Part shown: piece by piece, positions 1-8,458 of the stretch | How positions within the stretch are numbered: position 1 is the first letter of the stretch | Layout: every line of letters begins with the position of its first letter | Origin: Jannaschia pohangensis | GTDB taxonomy: Bacteria; Pseudomonadota; Alphaproteobacteria; Rhodobacterales; Rhodobacteraceae | Assembly (NCBI RefSeq): GCF_900113875.1 | Contig: NZ_FORA01000002.1 | Coordinates: forward strand, 726,049-790,048 | Reading direction: 5' to 3' | Length of the DNA: 64,000 nt | Program-made: the position numbers and the translations under genes | The notes under the pieces: generated by a model | Database searches by the model: none | Told to the model about the DNA's origin: nothing | What the model saw: only the letters and a program-made list of their open reading frames with translations

Positions 1-3000
1 GCGGAACCGGGCGAAGAGATCGGGCCAGATCACCACGTTGATCACCCCGGTCTCGTCCTCCAGCGTGGTGAAACAGACGCCCTTGGCACTGCCGGGTTTC
101 TGCCGGATCAGGACAAGCCCCGCGACCGAGACCTTCTGGTTGAACCGCAGCGACCGCAGATCGGCGGCGGCGGTATAGCCGCCCTTGTTCATCGCGCGGC
201 GCATGAAGGACATGGGATGCGCCTTCAGCGACAGGCGGGCGGTCTGGTAGTCGGTGACCACATGTTCGGCCAGGGGCATCGCGGGCAGCAGGTGTTCCGG
301 CTCGGGTCCGACGTCCGGAGTGTCGTCATGGGTGAACAGCGGCAGGTCCGGCCCCGACCGGATCGCCTTGGCATCCCAGAGCGCCTGCCGCCGATCCTGC
401 CCGCAGGACCGGAAGGCATCGGCGGAGGCCAGCATCTCCACCGCCCGCTTTGAGATGCGGGTCCGGCGGCGCAGATCCTCGACATTGGCAAAGGGCGTCC
501 TGCGGGCGGCGATGATGCGCGCCGCATCCTCCTGCTTGAAGCCCGACAACTGGCGCAGCCCGAGACGCAGGGCGTGCCTGCCGACCCCGACCGGCTCCAA
601 CGTGTTGTCCCATTCGCTGAAGTTCACGTCGATCGCACGCACCTCCACCCCGGACCGGCGGGCCATGTCCACGATCTGCGCGGGGGCATAGAACCCCATG
701 GGCTGCGAATTGAGCAGGGCGCAGGCGAAGACGTCCGGGTGGTGGCATTTCAGATAGCTCGACACATAGACCAGATGGGCGAAACTGGCGGCGTGGCTTT
801 CGGGAAAGCCGTATTCGCCGAACCCCTCGATCTGGCTGAAACAGCGGGTCGCGAACTCCGGATCATAGCCCCGCGCGACCATCCGTTCGACCATGCGTGC
901 CTTCAGATCGCTGACCTTGCCCTTGGCGCGGAAGGTGGCCATCGCCTTGCGCAGCTGGTTGGCCTCGGCTCCGGTGAACTCGGCGGCGACGATGGCAAGT
1001 TTCATCGCCTGCTCCTGAAAGATCGGCACGCCCAGCGTCCGCTCCAGAATGCGCTTCAACTCGTCCGGGTCGTGTTCGGGGCCTGGGGTGGGATATTCCA
1101 CCACCTCCCGCCCGCGCCTGCGCTTGAGATAGGGGTGGACCATGTCGCCCTGGATCGGGCCGGGCCGGACGATGGCGACCTGAATGACGAGGTCATAGAA
1201 ACGCTCCGGCCTGAGCTTGGGCAGCATGGCCATCTGCGCCCGGCTTTCCACCTGAAACACGCCCAGCGAGTCGCCCCGCTGCAACATCTCATAGGTGGGC
1301 CTGTCGCCTTCCTTGACCGTGGCAAGGGTCATGTCCTGTCGGTAATGCGCCCGCAGCAGGTCGAAACACTTGCGGATGCAGGTCAGCATGCCGAGCGCCA
1401 GCACATCCATCTTGAAGATGCCCAAAACCTCGATGTCGTCCTTGTCCCATTCGATGAAGCTGCGGTCCGGCATGGCGCCGTTGCCGATGGGCACCGTCTC
1501 GACAAGGGGGAATTCGGTCAGGACGAACCCGCCCACATGCTGACCCAGGTGGCGCGGCATCCCGATCAGCATGTCGGCCAGCCTGATCGCCTGCCGCACC
1601 ACGGGGTCGCGCAGATTGACGCCCGATTCCTCCAGATGCATGTCCTTGGCGGAGCGGCCCCAGGACCCCCAGACCGTCTTGGCCATTGCGGCGGTCACAT
1701 CCTCGGACAGACCCAGAACCTTGCCGACCTCGCGGATCGCCATGCGCGGACGATAGTGGATCACCGTCGCGCAAAGCCCGGCATGGGCGCGGCCATAGCG
1801 GTTGTAGATGTGCTGGATCACCTCTTCGCGGCGCTCATGCTCGAAATCGACGTCGATGTCGGGCGGCTCGTTGCGCTCGTCGCTCAGGAAGCGTTCGAAC
1901 AGGAGGTCATGCTGCGCCGGATCGACCGAGGTGATGCCGAGGCAGAAACAGACCGCCGAATTGGCCGCCGACCCCCGGCCCTGACACAGGATGCCCGCGC
2001 CGCGCCCGAAGGCAACGATCTCATGGATGGTGATGAAGTAGCGCGCCAACTCCTTGCGGGCGATGAAGGGCAGTTCCATCTCGATCGCCCCGCGCACCCG
2101 GTCGGGCACCCCGTCCGGATAACGCCGCCGCGCGCCCTCTTCGGTCAGGATGCGCAGGTGTTCGTCGGGGGTGCGTCCCTCGGGGACGTCATCCTCGGGG
2201 TATTCGTATTTCAATTCGGTCAGCGCGAAGGTGATCTGGTCGGCGATCGCGCGGCTTTCGGCAATCGCATGGGGCCAGCGGGCGAACAGGCGGACCATCT
2301 CGGCGGGGGATTTGAGGTGGCGTTCGGCGTTGGCGTGCAGGCGATACCCGGCCTCGGCGATCTTCACCTTTTCGCGGATGCAGGTCAGCACGTCCTGGAG
2401 GGGACGGCGATCAGGGGCATGGTAGTGCACGTCATTGGTCGCCAGCAGGCGCAACCCCTGCGCGCGTGCCAGACGGTCCAGCCGCTCGATCCGGGCGTGG
2501 TCATCCCCACGGTAAAGGTGGCTGGCGGCGATATGGGAGAGCGACGGCAGACGCCTGAGCAGTTGCGGCAGGCGGGTCTCGAAGGCGTCCAGATCCTCAC
2601 CGGGAAGGGCGATGAGGATCACGCCTTCCTGCCGGTCGGCCAGATCGTTCAGGCTCAGATCGCAGCGCCCCTTTTCCTGCCATTCGCCATCCAACCCCTG
2701 CATCCGGCCCTTGGAAATCAGCGCCGTCAGCCGCCCGTAGGCCGCCCGGTCGCGCGGATAGGCCAGGAAGGACTGGCCATCGACCAGCACGATGCGCGTT
2801 CCGATCAGGGGGCGAAGCCTGGCGGTGGTGGATTCCGCATGCAGGCGGACGACACCGGCCATCGAATTGCGGTCCGCCACGCCAAGCGCATGATACCCGA
2901 GACGGTGAGCGGTGGCGACTAGGTCGACCGGTTCGGACGCGCCGTGCAGGAAGGAGAAACAGGTGGTCAGGCCCAGTTCGATGAAGGGGGCGGGCGGATT

Positions 3001-3063
3001 GGGGGTGAATCCTTCCGTGGTGTCCAATCGGCGCCGGTCGGGTGTCAGGGGTTGGTCAGGCAT
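1..3063 (-). CDS. dnaE2: Error-prone DNA polymerase III alpha subunit DnaE2 (ImuC), 3' end outside window
   Basis: Catalytic polymerase of the SOS mutasome; it bypasses DNA lesions together with ImuA and ImuB. Translating the minus strand from the ATG at 3063 gives MPDQPLTPDRRRLDTTEG and then the PHP domain (ELGLTTCFSFLHGASEPVDL, about residues 27-45). The polymerase core follows, with the CQGRGSAANSAVCFCLGI and PPDIDVDFEHERREEVI motifs, and later the FPESHAASFAHLVYVSS and LRLGLRQLSGF motifs. The frame is open for about 1,020 codons to the left edge, where the OB-fold region is reached (VAGLVLIRQKPGSAKG), so only the extreme C-terminus is missing. It lies 89 bp downstream of imuB in the same direction and is probably co-transcribed from the LexA-controlled promoter in front of imuA. 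The long plus-strand frame opposite it is a shadow. Confidence 0.96.
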   Translation of the reverse strand, partial: MPDQPLTPDRRRLDTTEGFTPNPPAPFIELGLTTCFSFLHGASEPVDLVATAHRLGYHALGVADRNSMAGVVRLHAESTTARLRPLIGTRIVLVDGQSFLAYPRDRAAYGRLTALISKGRMQGLDGEWQEKGRCDLSLNDLADRQEGVILIALPGEDLDAFETRLPQLLRRLPSLSHIAASHLYRGDDHARIERLDRLARAQGLRLLATNDVHYHAPDRRPLQDVLTCIREKVKIAEAGYRLHANAERHLKSPAEMVRLFARWPHAIAESRAIADQITFALTELKYEYPEDDVPEGRTPDEHLRILTEEGARRRYPDGVPDRVRGAIEMELPFIARKELARYFITIHEIVAFGRGAGILCQGRGSAANSAVCFCLGITSVDPAQHDLLFERFLSDERNEPPDIDVDFEHERREEVIQHIYNRYGRAHAGLCATVIHYRPRMAIREVGKVLGLSEDVTAAMAKTVWGSWGRSAKDMHLEESGVNLRDPVVRQAIRLADMLIGMPRHLGQHVGGFVLTEFPLVETVPIGNGAMPDRSFIEWDKDDIEVLGIFKMDVLALGMLTCIRKCFDLLRAHYRQDMTLATVKEGDRPTYEMLQRGDSLGVFQVESRAQMAMLPKLRPERFYDLVIQVAIVRPGPIQGDMVHPYLKRRRGREVVEYPTPGPEHDPDELKRILERTLGVPIFQEQAMKLAIVAAEFTGAEANQLRKAMATFRAKGKVSDLKARMVERMVARGYDPEFATRCFSQIEGFGEYGFPESHAASFAHLVYVSSYLKCHHPDVFACALLNSQPMGFYAPAQIVDMARRSGVEVRAIDVNFSEWDNTLEPVGVGRHALRLGLRQLSGFKQEDAARIIAARRTPFANVEDLRRRTRISKRAVEMLASADAFRSCGQDRRQALWDAKAIRSGPDLPLFTHDDTPDVGPEPEHLLPAMPLAEHVVTDYQTARLSLKAHPMSFMRRAMNKGGYTAAADLRSLRFNQKVSVAGLVLIRQKPGSAKGVCFTTLEDETGVINVVIWPDLFARFR

Positions 3064-3083
3064 GGCAGCGTGGCGTCAGGTCG

Positions 3084-3136
3084 GAGAGGCTGGGGCGCTG
3101 CCCCAGACCCCGGAGTATTTCCGAAGCAGAGAAGGG
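3084..3136. repeat. REP-like hairpin between imuB and dnaE2
   Basis: Positions 3090-3106 form a perfect 7-bp stem with a 3-base loop (CTGGGGC-GCT-GCCCCAG), followed by ACCCCGGAGTATTT and a purine-rich tail. This composition recalls dispersed intergenic palindromes I know from Rhodobacteraceae genomes. That resemblance is from memory, and only one copy is seen here. It could act as an mRNA stabiliser or a partial attenuator between imuB and dnaE2. Confidence 0.45.
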
Positions 3137-3152
3137 AAAACAGCCCCGTCCA

Positions 3153-4763
3153 TCAGGCGAACATACCATGGAGGAACCAGTCGGGATCGCCGCCGCGCCC
3201 GTCTTCGGCCAGACCTTCGCGGAAGAGCCAGTAACGGGCGCCTTCCTCTACCTCGACCTTGTAGTAATCGCGCAGGCGGGTTCCGGGCCGAACGCGCCAC
3301 CATTCGGGGGCGATGCGTTCGGGCCCCTGGTGGCGTTTGATCAGATAGGGCTTTCGGCGCCATTTGAAGCGCACGGGCGGGCCTTCGGGAACGGCATAGA
3401 GCACTTCGATGGGTTCGGGCGTGCGCAGCAGACGGACGGGACGGTCGCGGCGCGGGGCGACCATGCCCCCACCACCCAGCCCGCCGGGGGCCAGAAGATC
3501 GGCGCGCCGCCCCGCAAGGCGATCCATCGCCGGGGTCCAGTTTTCCGCCCGCTCGGGCAGATGGCTGTCGCGCGGATCAGGCAGGCAGACCGCATCGGGC
3601 CCAAGCCGGGCAGAGAGCCGGTCGACGAGGGTTGCGACGGCGACATCCGTCTCGACATCGCCGTCCAGGCGGACCTGCGCGGCGGCAAGCGGTTCGGGAC
3701 GAAGGGCCGACAGGCTGAGGGTGTCGAAGCCGAACCCGGCGTCCAGATGTTCGAAGTGCCGCCCCAGAAGCCGTTGCAGATGGGCGGGGTCGCGATTGGA
3801 CTGGGCGCAGCCGACCTCGACCCGGGTCGCGTGCCCGTCCATGCGGAACAGATCGAGCCGCAGCCCGCGCAATCCCTGACCCTCTGCGGCAAGGTCGGCG
3901 CAAAGGCGGCCCAGAAGCGCGGGCAGCAGGGGTTGCGGGTCCATCACCGGTTCGGCCAGACGCTGCACCACGCAGAACCGGCGGGCCGGCGCCGGGCTGA
4001 CCACGGGTTCAGGCAGGGTGCCCAGCATCTGATCCAGCCGCCGCAGCGGGGTCATCAGGGTCTTGCCATCGCGCCCGAAACGCCGCTCCAGCGTGGCGCG
4101 CGGGATCAGCATCAGATCGGCGATCCGCTTGAGCCCCAGACGGCGCAACACCAGAAGCGTCGCCCCGTCCAGACGCAGCGCCGCGATCGGCAGCATCGCA
4201 AGCCGTGCCTTGAGCGCCTGGGGGCCGCAGACCTCTCGCGGGCCACCATATCGCGCCAGAGCCCAGGCCGCGCCATGGGTGGGGGCGACGGCCAGCCGCA
4301 CAGGCTGACCCAAGGCGGCCAGCCGCGCCTCCATATCGGCCAGCATCGCGGCCTCGCCCCCCCAGAGATGATCCGAACCGGTCGTGTCGAGCACCAGGCC
4401 ATCGGCCCCGTCCCCCGCCGACCAGGGGCACCAGCGGCGCATCCAATGGGTCAGCCGTCCAAGGGCCTGCGCATCCCCGGCCAGATCGGCGGGAACGACC
4501 TGCAGGTCGGGACAGAGGGCACGGGCATCCACCACGCGGGTTCCCTGAACGATCCCCTCGGCCTGCGCGGCGTCGTTGATGCCGTGGATCACCGGACCAT
4601 GCGGGCCATCGATCGCCAGAACCAGCGGGGACATCAGATCGGGGCCTGTCTCAGCCTCCTCCCACGGCGCGGGATCCGGAGCCGGGCGCATCGCCTGCAC
4701 CCGCTCCCACCGGGCGATCGGAAACCGCGGAAACCAGAGAGAGACGATGCGCCGACCGGTCAT
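3153..4763 (-). CDS. imuB: ImuB, Y-family polymerase-like mutasome protein
   Basis: Inactive Y-family polymerase homologue that bridges the beta clamp, ImuA and DnaE2 in SOS mutagenesis. The ATG at 4763 gives a 536-aa protein opening MTGRRIVSLWFPRFPIARWE. This is the classical ImuB N-terminus, in which the catalytic acidic residues of true Y-family polymerases are absent. Little-finger-like sequence follows (RLDQMLGTLPEPV), and the C-terminus carries WRVRPGTRLRDYYKVE and a DWFLHGMFA end typical of ImuB. An upstream in-frame extension reaching 5090 is rejected because it runs antisense-free through imuA coding sequence and has no ImuB similarity. The start overlaps the end of imuA by 113 bp in another frame. 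Confidence 0.93.
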   Translation of the reverse strand: MTGRRIVSLWFPRFPIARWERVQAMRPAPDPAPWEEAETGPDLMSPLVLAIDGPHGPVIHGINDAAQAEGIVQGTRVVDARALCPDLQVVPADLAGDAQALGRLTHWMRRWCPWSAGDGADGLVLDTTGSDHLWGGEAAMLADMEARLAALGQPVRLAVAPTHGAAWALARYGGPREVCGPQALKARLAMLPIAALRLDGATLLVLRRLGLKRIADLMLIPRATLERRFGRDGKTLMTPLRRLDQMLGTLPEPVVSPAPARRFCVVQRLAEPVMDPQPLLPALLGRLCADLAAEGQGLRGLRLDLFRMDGHATRVEVGCAQSNRDPAHLQRLLGRHFEHLDAGFGFDTLSLSALRPEPLAAAQVRLDGDVETDVAVATLVDRLSARLGPDAVCLPDPRDSHLPERAENWTPAMDRLAGRRADLLAPGGLGGGGMVAPRRDRPVRLLRTPEPIEVLYAVPEGPPVRFKWRRKPYLIKRHQGPERIAPEWWRVRPGTRLRDYYKVEVEEGARYWLFREGLAEDGRGGDPDWFLHGMFA

Positions 4764-5325
4764 GGCTGGCCACCCATTTGCCCGGCGACGAGCTGCGCGA
4801 CCGGAACAATTCGGCCCACCAGCAGGCCTGCCCCGGGGCGCGCGCATCCCAGAGGTTGGGGCGCGACGGCGCCGAAGCCACCCGCCAGCGATCGGGGGCG
4901 ACCGACAGATCGGCGGCCCCGTCCAACCGCATGAGCCAGAGCGGAACCCCGGTGCGCCGCGCCCGCAGGGCAAGACGCTTGGTCGCAGTGAAGTCGAGCG
5001 CCCGGGGATTTCCCCAGACCTCGCCCACGACGGCGGACAGCGCTGTGCATTCCAGTCCCTCCTCCATCGCCCAGAGCGCATCGACCGCATTGCGCGCGGT
5101 GATGCGCAGAACAGGCATCCTCAGACCCAACGACTCGATCCCGTGCAGGCAGGGCAGCCCGTTTTCCTGTGCCGAACGCATGTCCTGCACCCAGAGAACC
5201 GGCTTGCCCCCCGCCCCTTGCCGCCCCAGCACCGCATCGAGCTGGGCCAGAAGCAGACCTGTCCCGGCCCCGTCCCGTGCAGTCGAGAAAGCTTCGGTGA
5301 AGACAGGATGCGGGGTCGGCGACAT
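4651..5325 (-). CDS. imuA: ImuA, RecA/SulA-like mutasome accessory protein
   Basis: 224-aa protein, first gene of the imuA-imuB-dnaE2 SOS cassette. It starts MSPTPHPVFTEAFSTARDGA and contains VLWVQDMRSAQENGLPCLHG, the region corresponding to the RecA-like core, and later TGVPLWLMRLDGAADLS and WDARAPGQACWWAELFRSRS, typical of alphaproteobacterial ImuA. The last 38 codons overlap the imuB start region in another frame, which implies translational coupling. A LexA operator sits 29-43 bp upstream of the ATG. ImuA is thought to interact with RecA and ImuB; the family rarely shows an intact Walker motif, and none is evident here. Confidence 0.9.
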   Translation of the reverse strand: MSPTPHPVFTEAFSTARDGAGTGLLLAQLDAVLGRQGAGGKPVLWVQDMRSAQENGLPCLHGIESLGLRMPVLRITARNAVDALWAMEEGLECTALSAVVGEVWGNPRALDFTATKRLALRARRTGVPLWLMRLDGAADLSVAPDRWRVASAPSRPNLWDARAPGQACWWAELFRSRSSSPGKWVASHDRSAHRLSLVSAVSDRPVGAGAGDAPGSGSRAVGGG

Positions 5326-5353
5326 GGGGCAGGACCACCGGGAATCGATCAGT

Positions 5354-5368
5354 GTTCCTGTTATGTTC
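5354..5368. promoter_or_regulatory. LexA (SOS) operator of imuA-imuB-dnaE2
   Basis: GTTC-CTGTTAT-GTTC is an exact match to the alphaproteobacterial SOS box GTTC-N7-GTTC. It lies just upstream of the imuA ATG at 5325, where it would overlap the promoter. It predicts LexA repression and induction by DNA damage. Confidence 0.88.
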
Positions 5369-5420
5369 TAGTTTTGAGTCGAATTTGTCGAGTCCCCTTT
5401 CGCGCCATCTGGCGCAAAGA

Positions 5421-6096
5421 TCAGGGCGTCAGACAGTCCGCGAGGGAATTGCCCAGGTTTTCCAACAACATCGGATAAAGGGTCGGACCCGAGGCCAGGG
5501 ATGACCCAAGCGGATCCAGCACGCCGGAGCGGGCGGGCGTTCCGTCGACCAGGGTTTCGACCAGCGCCGTGTCGAACTGCGGCTCGGAAAAGACCCAGAC
5601 CGCCTCGGAGGAGACGACCCTGTCGCGCAACTCCGACAAGCGGGCGGCAGAAGGGCGCACAGCGTCGCTCAGTGAAATCGCGCCCAGTCCGGGCAGGTCG
5701 AAGGCCGCTTGAAAATGGCCATAGGCGTCATGGAAAACGATGTGTCCTCGACCCTGGACCGGCGCGAGACGGGCCTCGAGCTGCTGAACCAGAAAATCGA
5801 TTTCGGCTTCGGCCGCATGGGCATTCGCATCGTAGATGACGGCATTGTCCGGGTCGACCTGCGACAGGGTTTCGGCAATCGCCGCAAGCCAGAGCTTGCC
5901 GTTTTCAAGGTCGAGCCAGCCGTGCGGATCGCCCTTGCCATACCCATGATCGTGGTCATGGTCGTCGCCGTCGTCATCGTCCCCAGATACGACAGGGAAA
6001 TTCGTGCCCTCGATATCCAGCAGCTCGACGGTCACCGCATCCTCGGCCAGGTTTTCCACGGCGGTCTTCAACCAGGAGGTGAGCCCCTCGCCGACC
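5421..6096 (-). pseudogene. znuA: znuA remnant (zinc ABC transporter substrate-binding protein, N-terminus lost)
   Basis: The minus-strand frame carries about 225 residues of a ZnuA-type periplasmic zinc-binding protein, from VGEGLTSWLKTAVENLAED to the C-terminal LGNSLADCLTP. Visible hallmarks are the His/Asp-rich loop (DDHDHDHGYGKG), the zinc-ligand stretch DPHGWLDLENGK, and HIVFHDAYGHFQ. The signal peptide and the first roughly 80-100 residues of a normal protein of about 310 aa are missing. Upstream of residue VGEG the frame continues only into unrelated sequence that is zur/znuC on the other strand, so no functional start remains. The reading frame of the retained part is intact, which suggests recent loss. 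It was originally divergent from zur-znuC-znuB. Confidence 0.85.
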
Positions 6097-6150
6097 CCGG
6101 TCCGGCGGCTGGTTCTGGAAATCCTGCTGGCGCGACACAGGGCGCTCGGG
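6094..6150 (+). pseudogene. zur: zur remnant (zinc uptake regulator, Fur family; short internal fragment)
   Basis: About 19 codons (TPVRRLVLEILLARHRALG) match the N-terminal winged-helix region of Zur/Fur proteins, where the helix before AYDVL is normally found. The fragment is fused on its left directly to the znuA remnant and on its right to the Walker A region of znuC. At the right junction the bases CTCGGG serve both reading frames. This is a deletion scar: the start, the DNA-recognition helix and all metal-binding sites are gone. Confidence 0.65.
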
Positions 6151-6432
6151 AAAATCGACGTTGCTGCGCGCGCTTCTGGGGGCGATCCGGACGGCAACGG
6201 GCTCTGCCGGCCTGAAGGTGAGCCACGAATTGCATATGGTGATGGCCGCGTCGGATCGGGTGATCTGCCTCAACGGACATGTCTGCTGCGAGGGGCACCC
6301 GGAACATGTGACCTCTGCCCCCGAATACCGGGCCTTGATCGGAACGGGCACCCAAGGGCCCTCGCGCTCTATCGTCACGAACACAGTCACGATCATCACG
6401 ACCATTACCACGACGCAAAGACCGGCGCGTGA
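6146..6432 (+). pseudogene. znuC: znuC remnant (zinc ABC transporter ATPase; internal deletion and frameshift)
   Basis: The frame begins inside the P-loop (SGKSTLLRALLGAIRTATGS) and then jumps, near 6216, straight to VSHELHMVMAASDRVICLNG, the switch-His region. The Q-loop, ABC signature and Walker B (roughly 110 residues) are therefore deleted. Near 6350 the frame shifts by one base: the true C-terminus, ALALYRHEHSHDHHDHYHDA, lies in the next frame and ends at the TGA at 6430-6432. The His-rich tail is typical of alphaproteobacterial ZnuC. The product cannot bind or hydrolyse ATP. Confidence 0.82.
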
Positions 6433-6982
6433 CCATCCTCGACAATTCCTGATCCGGGCGGCGCTTGCCGGTCTTGGGGTGGCCCTTGTGGCCCTGTCCT
6501 TCCTTCCGGGCGTGCGCGTCGACCTGACCAGCTATCTGTTCGGCGATATCCGTGCGGTCGGCCGCATCGACTTCCTGGTGATCTGGGGCGGCGCCGCCAT
6601 CGTGCTCGCCCTGCTGGCCTGGCGGTGGTCTCGTTTGCTGACGGCCACGCTTGGCCCCGACGTCGCCCATGCGGCGGGTATCGATCCGCGGCGCAAAAAA
6701 CTGGTCCTGACCATCGCCCTGGCACTTGTGGTCGCGGTCGCGATCAAGGTCGTCGGTGCCCTTCTGATCGGCGCCTTGCTCCTGATCCCGGCGGCAACGG
6801 CCCGGCACCTGTCACCGACACCCGAGGCAATGGCCTGTCTGGCCGCGACCATCGGCGCGGCGGCGGCCCTTGGCGGCATCTGGATGTCCTGTCCCTTCGA
6901 CACCCCCACCGGTCCCAGCATTGTTTGCATTGCGGCCCTTCTGTTTGCCGGGTCACTTGTGATTGGATCGCGGCACCGCTGA
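6429..6982 (+). pseudogene. znuB: znuB remnant (zinc ABC transporter permease; frameshift and internal deletion)
   Basis: A GTG at 6429 overlaps the znuC stop (GTGA) and begins MTILDN. One T is missing at 6446-6447, so the original frame hits a stop at once. The next frame continues with FLIRAALAGLGVAL, then leaps near 6490 to VALSFLPGVRVDLTSYLFGD, so about 85-90 residues (two to three membrane helices) are absent. The deletion endpoint carries a short direct repeat, GTGGCCCT. The remaining C-terminal half, with IDPRRKKLVLTIALAL and ALLIGALLLIPAATAR, is open to 6982. Not functional as a permease. Confidence 0.83.
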
Positions 6983-6997
6983 ACACCCGAGGGACCC

Positions 6998-7915
6998 ATG
7001 GCACAGACGACCCACGACGCGACCGAAGATACGCGCAATCGCGACATCAAGATCTATGTGAACGGCGAACTGCTGCACCGGGACGACGCCAAGGTCTCGG
7101 TCTATGACAGCGGCTTCCTGCTGGGTGACGGCATGTGGGAGGGGATGCGGCTCTATGACGGAGTCTGGGCATTCTTCGACGAGCACATGGACCGGTTCTT
7201 CGAATCCTGCAAAGCCGTGTCTCTGGATATCGGCATGGACCGGGCCGGGATACTGGATGCGCTGAACCGGACGGCGGCGGCAAACGGGATGGTGACGGAT
7301 GTGCATTGCCGCCTGATGCTGACACGCGGCGTCAAGGTGAAGCCGTTCCAGCACCCCTCGCTCAGCCGGTCCGGCCCCACGTTCGTCATCATCATGGAGC
7401 ATTCAAAGCCCGTCGACGCGCTGCAATCGCGGGGCATCCGCCTTGCGACGGTGCCGCAGGTCCGCGGCCTGCCCATGAGCCAGGACGCGAAATACAACAG
7501 CCATTCCAAGCTCAATTGCGTCATCGCCTGCCTTCAGGCCGAGCAGGCCGGGGCGGACGAGGCCCTGATGCTCGACCCGCATGGCTTCGTGAACACGACC
7601 AACGCCTGCAATTTCTTCATCGTCCGCAAGGGCGAGGTTTGGACCTCGACCGGCGACTATTGCATGAACGGCGTCACCCGGCAGAAGGTCATCGACCTGT
7701 GCCACGCCAATGACATCGTCGTCCGGGAACGCAATTTCTCGCTCTTTGACACCTATGGAGCGGACGAAGCCTTCCTGACCGGCACATTTGGGGCCCAGAC
7801 CCCCGTGGCGGAGATCGACGGCAAGCCCATCGGAACCGGCGACCGCCCTGTCACCGCCCTCTTGCGGGAGAGGTATCGCGCGCTTGTCGCGGATCATGTG
7901 CGACAGCGTCAGTGA
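6998..7915 (+). CDS. Class IV PLP-dependent aminotransferase (branched-chain / D-amino-acid type)
   Basis: 305-aa fold-type IV transaminase. The N-terminus carries VNGELLHRDDAKVSVYDSGF followed by LLGDGMWEGMRLYDG, the classical IlvE/Dat opening. The PLP lysine is probably the K of YNSHSKLNCVIA (about residue 172), and ADEALMLDPHGFVNTTNACN follows as in the DEALLLD..G..TE..N block. The usual glutamate is replaced by TT, so substrate choice between BCAT and D-alanine transaminase cannot be settled. The ATG at 6998 has GAGGG about 8 bp upstream. It sits 15 bp after the znuB relic and 146 bp before the pterin-like cluster, in the same direction. The 146-bp gap (7916-8061) shows nothing recognisable. 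Confidence 0.88.
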   Translation: MAQTTHDATEDTRNRDIKIYVNGELLHRDDAKVSVYDSGFLLGDGMWEGMRLYDGVWAFFDEHMDRFFESCKAVSLDIGMDRAGILDALNRTAAANGMVTDVHCRLMLTRGVKVKPFQHPSLSRSGPTFVIIMEHSKPVDALQSRGIRLATVPQVRGLPMSQDAKYNSHSKLNCVIACLQAEQAGADEALMLDPHGFVNTTNACNFFIVRKGEVWTSTGDYCMNGVTRQKVIDLCHANDIVVRERNFSLFDTYGADEAFLTGTFGAQTPVAEIDGKPIGTGDRPVTALLRERYRALVADHVRQRQ

Positions 7916-8061
7916 AATACTGCCCTGCGGGGGAACGAACCTTTTGTGTTCTGAGATTACGCCATGCGGGCAGCGGGTGACCGCCCGCCAGCAACAGGAC
8001 CCTTGAACCGAGGCCGCCAAGCATCAAATCACGAGGTCACTGCAGTTCGAATGGATATCAA

Positions 8062-8457
8062 ATGTTTGCTGTTGAAGTACGTGACCACGTCATGATCGCA
8101 CATTCCCTGCCCTCGCCGGTGTTCGGTCCGGCGCAGGGAATGCACGGGGCCACCTTCGTTGTCGATGCGGCCTTCTACACCGAGGATCTGGATGAAAACG
8201 GGCTGGTCGTGGACATGGGCCTCGCCACGAATGCGCTGGCCGAAGCCCTTGAACCGCTCCGATATTCCAACCTGGACGATGTGCCCGCCTTCGCAGGCAA
8301 GATCACCACGACCGAATTCCTGTGTCACCACATCTGGTCCCTGCTGCGCGATGCCGCCAAGACAACCGGTCTGGGCGACGGCGGTCGGCTGCGCCGCATC
8401 CGGGTCATGCTCCACGAAAGCCATGTGGCGCGCGGCTGGTACGAAGCAGACATCTGA
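8062..8457 (+). CDS. 6-pyruvoyl-tetrahydropterin synthase / QueD-like protein, divergent active site
   Basis: 131-aa T-fold protein, first gene of the 8-14 kb operon. Recognisable PTPS/QueD pattern: MIAHSLP (first zinc His), GMHGATFVVDAAFY (position of HGH), LVVDMGL, LRYSNLDDVPAF, TTTEFLCHHIWSLL and VMLHES (E of the catalytic set). Compared with known enzymes, the HGH motif is HGA, there is no cysteine where the catalytic Cys sits before HGH, and the Asp-His pair is replaced by SNLD. Family length is normal. The chemistry is therefore probably not standard 6-carboxytetrahydropterin synthesis; a pterin-related ligand remains likely. One base separates it from the next start. Confidence 0.8.
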   Translation: MFAVEVRDHVMIAHSLPSPVFGPAQGMHGATFVVDAAFYTEDLDENGLVVDMGLATNALAEALEPLRYSNLDDVPAFAGKITTTEFLCHHIWSLLRDAAKTTGLGDGGRLRRIRVMLHESHVARGWYEADI

Positions 8458-8458
8458 C

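Noticed and set aside
574..2922. 782-codon plus-strand open frame
   Set aside because: It lies antisense to dnaE2, has the biased composition of a GC-rich shadow frame and no recognisable domain.
3042..4934. 630-codon plus-strand open frame
   Set aside because: Antisense shadow of imuB; the minus strand gives a clear ImuB protein.
6161..6982. Intact 273-aa membrane protein
   Set aside because: Although open, the frame joins pieces of znuC and znuB and crosses deletion points; it is a relic rather than a gene.
7916..8061. FMN riboswitch in front of the ribA-containing cluster
   Set aside because: The conserved RFN-element core sequences are not visible in this gap or in the 91-bp gap before the RibD-type gene.
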